A program made the translations under genes and the position numbers. Source: Phycisphaerales bacterium (GTDB lineage: Bacteria; Planctomycetota; Phycisphaerae; Sedimentisphaerales; Anaerobacaceae). Taken from it: 54,842 nucleotides of DNA. Under the pieces are notes generated by a model. The model was not told the origin of the DNA, did not search any database, and saw nothing but the letters and a program-made list of their open reading frames with translations. The DNA is taken from assembly GCA_003141275.1 (NCBI GenBank), contig PLLM01000057.1, positions 1-54,842 of the forward strand, in the 5' to 3' direction. Below, one piece after another: positions 51,891 to 54,842 of this stretch. Each line of letters begins with the position of its first letter. The first letter of the stretch is position 1.

Positions 51891-53474
51891 TTACTTTTTT
51901 GCAAGAGCCGCAGACACCGCCTCTTTGATTTCGTTGCCTGTCAAGCCATCATCCATAATTTTGCCGTCAGGACCCACCAAAAATATCGATGGGATGCTAT
52001 AAACACCATAATCCACTATTACGGTACCCTTCGACCCTTTGCCGATAAATACTTGCGTCCAGCGAATGTCGTTGCTCACGACAAACTTCTTCGCCGTCTC
52101 TCTGTCCGAATCCTCGCTTAAACTTATCATCACAAATCGCTTATCCTGACCGAACGCTTCATAGACCTTTTTGAGATTTGGCATCTCAGCAACACATGGG
52201 CCGCACCACGTCGCCCAGAAATCCAGCAGCACATATTTACCCCTAAAATCAGAAAGCTTCAGCGGTTTCCCATCGAGGGTCTCGACATTGAAATCCGGCG
52301 CCGCATCACCGAACTTAAAATTAACTGACGGTTTCAGAACAACTTCGCCCATATCAAATGGTTTATCATCACCACGCGATTTTGCCGGCGGAACAGCAAT
52401 ATAAACATTCTTCAACATAGCGATTTTTTCGCCTTTTCGCTCAACGAAACCGTCCAACCTGTATTTTTCCCTCGGCTCAACCATATCTCCGATGAAAGTC
52501 CCGTCAGAATGAAACTCAAAGTCGGCTCTTTCTGCAGACAGTTTAAGCCACTCTCTGCCCATGTCCGATTTATAAAAATCGAACCACCATTTTATTCTTT
52601 TTTCAGGAGTGTCAAACTCTTTTGGCATTTCAGGCCCTTCGAACTTAACGTGGAACTTACCGTACCAATTCACACCGGCTTTGAGCCATCCGTAAAAAGT
52701 CGCATTACTATCGGCAGCCAGTATAAGGAAGGTAGAGAGGGACTGGCGGTCGGACATAAGGCCACTGTGACAAGACGCGATATTAATATCGGCAGCCAGT
52801 CCAGGATCTAATTTCAGCCGGCCAACAACCGTCCTTCCCTGAGTTTTTATTTCCACGTTAGTAGTTTCACCTGGCTTTACCGAAATGGGAGGCACAAGAG
52901 TAATGGAACTCCGGGACGGGATTTTGCGGTTCTCTAACAGAATAATACCGACCGGCGGCACGTGCTCGAAAACAAAACGTCCCTGCGAATCAGTCATTGC
53001 CTCTCCCTTTATCTGGACACAGTAACTTAGATCCACCCTGTTCCCATCTTCTGATAATCCCAGCGAATCCACGTCCATTCCAAGCCGGAGGCGTTGATTA
53101 GCCATTGGCTGTCCCCTGTTCGTTCTGATGCCCTCGATGCGTCCCCAGGGCTGCACTACCATTGTCGGATTGTTTACAAGGTCAAAACTATATGCCAGCC
53201 CAAATCCCTTGTCGTTGGCAATGACGAAGACGAGATTCTCTTTTCCCAACTTGATCGCAAACCGCCCTTCAGCATCGGTCAACAGCCGTTCTCCGTCACT
53301 CTCAATGGTTGTGCCTTTCAGGATGACATTTGAGTCAGCGTTAACGCAAAACATCGGCTCATTGGGTATAGGCCTGCCGTCCGGAGTTTGTACCTGAATT
53401 GTAATTGGCGGCTTCGCTTCAACCGCCGCAGGTGCCAGAAAAACGCACACTATAAAAAACAGGATTCGTTTCAT
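51891..53474 (-). CDS. TlpA/ResA-like thioredoxin with long N-terminal extracytoplasmic region
   Basis: A 527-residue exported protein. Signal peptide (1-20), two or three carboxypeptidase-regulatory/transthyretin-like beta-sandwich repeats (about 25-215; 'QVQTPDGRPIPNEP', 'TDSQGRFVFEHVPP'), a linker with an unassigned domain (215-375), and a C-terminal thioredoxin domain (about 385-525) with the redox pair WCGPC (423-427), FGDAAPDFNVETLDGK before it and the cis-proline region YSIPSIFLV. TlpA-like proteins reduce disulfides in the periplasm. Very common in planctomycetes with large fused sensor-like N-termini; the partner is unknown. It stands alone, 146 bp from apt. The 284 bp upstream to 53758 hold no gene. 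Confidence 0.85.
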   Translation of the reverse strand: MKRILFFIVCVFLAPAAVEAKPPITIQVQTPDGRPIPNEPMFCVNADSNVILKGTTIESDGERLLTDAEGRFAIKLGKENLVFVIANDKGFGLAYSFDLVNNPTMVVQPWGRIEGIRTNRGQPMANQRLRLGMDVDSLGLSEDGNRVDLSYCVQIKGEAMTDSQGRFVFEHVPPVGIILLENRKIPSRSSITLVPPISVKPGETTNVEIKTQGRTVVGRLKLDPGLAADINIASCHSGLMSDRQSLSTFLILAADSNATFYGWLKAGVNWYGKFHVKFEGPEMPKEFDTPEKRIKWWFDFYKSDMGREWLKLSAERADFEFHSDGTFIGDMVEPREKYRLDGFVERKGEKIAMLKNVYIAVPPAKSRGDDKPFDMGEVVLKPSVNFKFGDAAPDFNVETLDGKPLKLSDFRGKYVLLDFWATWCGPCVAEMPNLKKVYEAFGQDKRFVMISLSEDSDRETAKKFVVSNDIRWTQVFIGKGSKGTVIVDYGVYSIPSIFLVGPDGKIMDDGLTGNEIKEAVSAALAKK

Positions 53475-53758
53475 AAGATTTCCCTTTCCCTTGAGTTGAT
53501 GCTGTTTTATTCGACATTTCTCATATTTCTCCGCCGCAGGCGTAGTTTACCCGCCTTCTTTGTGGCGGGCCGCGTCTTCCCGCCTTAAAACAGCAGTATA
53601 GCGTTGAACTGGAAAAACAGACAAGGTTTATTTGTGAAAAAATGTCCCCCTGGCTCTCTCGCGATTAGAATATCATCTCGCAGCAATTACGCGTTTGAAA
53701 TCAGAAATGAACAACAAAAATCAGAGTAATCTGTGTAATCTGTGGCTGATTTTTCGAG

Positions 53759-54583
53759 CTACAGCTCTTCCATAAGCTCATAGAGCTTCGTCAGCGCCTC
53801 GTGCTGAATCTGCCTGATTCGCTCGCGGGTCAAACCAAGCTTTTCACCTATTTCCTTGAACCCAATCGGCGGATTCCCGTCCAGCCCGTAATGCAGCCGA
53901 AGAACCTCCGCGTCTCTCGGGTCCATCTGGCTCAAAAACCCAACTGCCTTGGCCTTTTCCTCATCCTCAACCATCTCATCTTCGGGCCTGTCAACACACT
54001 GGCTGCTGATGTCCGCGTCGAATATCTGGTTCTCCTCGCCCGTTTCCGGCTGCTGATTGTCCTTTACCGAGCCAAGCACCTTAACCGTCTCGTCGATAAT
54101 CTTCGCTTTCTTCGCAGGCATACCCATCACGTCCGCCATTTCCTCGACGGTCGGCTTCCTGCCCAGCTTGTTCTCTACTTCCGCCATCGCATGACGCCAC
54201 TGGTTAATCAGCCCGATCATATATCCCGGCACATGAACAGGCCGAACGTCACCCAGTTGTGCGCTCTTTATGCCCTGCTTTATCCACCACGCCGCGTATG
54301 TGCTGAATCGCGTCCCGCGATTAGGGTCAAAATAATCGACCGCCCTTATCAGTCCGAGGTTGCCTTCCTCAATTAAATCGCCCAGTGATATATTGCCCCT
54401 GTTGGCGTATTTCTTGGCGATATTCACTACTAATCGAAGATTGCTGCGAACGAGCAGGTCACGTGCCTCCGGGTCATTCTGCTCGGTAATCCGCAAAGCC
54501 AGTTCGTGTTCTTCCTGCGCTGAAAGAAGAGGCGCCTCGTCTATTTCCTGCAGATACCCTTTTATTGTCACGTCAAAAGCCAT
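53759..54583 (-). CDS. RpoD/SigA-type primary or group 2 sigma factor
   Basis: A 274-residue sigma-70 factor. ATG 54583 (MAFDVTIKGYLQEIDEAPLL) has GGAGG before it; the open frame extends to 54661 with non-conserved residues. Regions: 1.2 (VTIKGYLQEIDEAPLLS), 2.1-2.4 (DLLVRSNLRLVVNIAKKYA; GLIRAVDYFDPNRGTRFSTY; 'AWWIKQGIKSA'), 3 (KPTVEEMADVMGM) and 4.2 (GLTRERIRQIQHEALTKL). There is no long region 1.1, so it resembles the short planctomycete/chlorobial RpoD-like or group 2 sigma factors, which may act as the primary or a stress sigma. The 259 bp to the right edge hold no further gene; they likely contain its promoter. Confidence 0.9.
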   Translation of the reverse strand: MAFDVTIKGYLQEIDEAPLLSAQEEHELALRITEQNDPEARDLLVRSNLRLVVNIAKKYANRGNISLGDLIEEGNLGLIRAVDYFDPNRGTRFSTYAAWWIKQGIKSAQLGDVRPVHVPGYMIGLINQWRHAMAEVENKLGRKPTVEEMADVMGMPAKKAKIIDETVKVLGSVKDNQQPETGEENQIFDADISSQCVDRPEDEMVEDEEKAKAVGFLSQMDPRDAEVLRLHYGLDGNPPIGFKEIGEKLGLTRERIRQIQHEALTKLYELMEEL

Positions 54584-54842
54584 ATTTGCCTCCACCCTTA
54601 TCCCGTCATTATTACTAACAACAATACATGAAATACGATGTACCGACTTATTTATCGACACAGATTCCTCACCGGTTTACCTGAAAAATGATGCGGCTCG
54701 GCCTTTTATCCACCAGCAACCCGTCCAATAAACGCCATATTATCGGCTCCAAAATAATAAAGTTTGCCTCTAATATTCTTGCAAAAATGACCTGTTGGAT
54801 GTAAATTCAGGGGAGATTTATCCGAACGAGTTTTCCAGATTT

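Overview
The window looks like a chromosomal segment of a planctomycete, most likely class Phycisphaerae (Sedimentisphaerales/MSBL9-like). This is an inference from several features together: secreted proteins with PEP-CTERM tails (9005-9799, 48427-49056), short dockerin-like ends (G-D-x-N/T-x-D-C followed by an 'AxNW' helix) on four secreted proteins, a lone prepilin-type protein, tyrosine recombinases of a type I associate with planctomycetes, and a mix of ATG, GTG and TTG starts. No rRNA, tRNA or CRISPR array was seen.

Layout. (1) 1-1612: the end of coaX and an MnmE-like GTPase. (2) 1613-4481: a mobile-element zone with a small HTH gene, a full tyrosine recombinase and transposase scraps. 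(3) 4482-23981: a catabolic locus. Its minus-strand genes run from a LacI regulator (20124-21167) through GH144, GH94 (length and context of a 1,2-beta-oligoglucan phosphorylase), a GPH sugar symporter, a truncated AraC regulator, two large GH144/PA14/dockerin-like enzymes, a pseudopilin-like protein, a PEP-CTERM protein and two paralogous carbohydrate-binding-like proteins. A GH35 enzyme diverges on the plus strand. I read this as a beta-1,2-glucan utilization locus: exported GH144 endo-glucanases cut the polymer, the symporter imports oligomers, and GH94 phosphorolyses them to glucose 1-phosphate. (4) 24034-30870: a decaying segment with a pirin relic, a second copy of the recombinase 3' end, frameshifted URO-D-like and sugar-porter genes, an intact alpha-glucuronidase-like enzyme and another recombinase relic. 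(5) 30894-31328: a stand-alone GIY-YIG gene bracketed by short palindromic repeats.

(6) 31391-54583: mostly conserved genes: mutS, a BaiN-type flavoprotein, a secreted alpha/beta hydrolase, a GH116 glycosidase, glyS, a YhcH-type protein, a planctomycete-type membrane protein, PspC, asnS with a coiled-coil insert, prmC, a PEP-CTERM protein, a DRE-TIM aldolase, aroB, apt, a TlpA-like thioredoxin and a primary-type sigma factor. Embedded here is a tandem pair of CE2-like SGNH esterase genes, one of which is fused in frame to a complete class D (OXA-type) beta-lactamase domain.

The items most worth a second look are the SGNH-OXA fusion (43809-45608), the beta-1,2-glucan locus lying between two copies of a recombinase 3' end (3750-3871 and 24501-24622), the GIY-YIG/palindrome unit, the recombinase without its usual first catalytic arginine, and the AsnRS insert.
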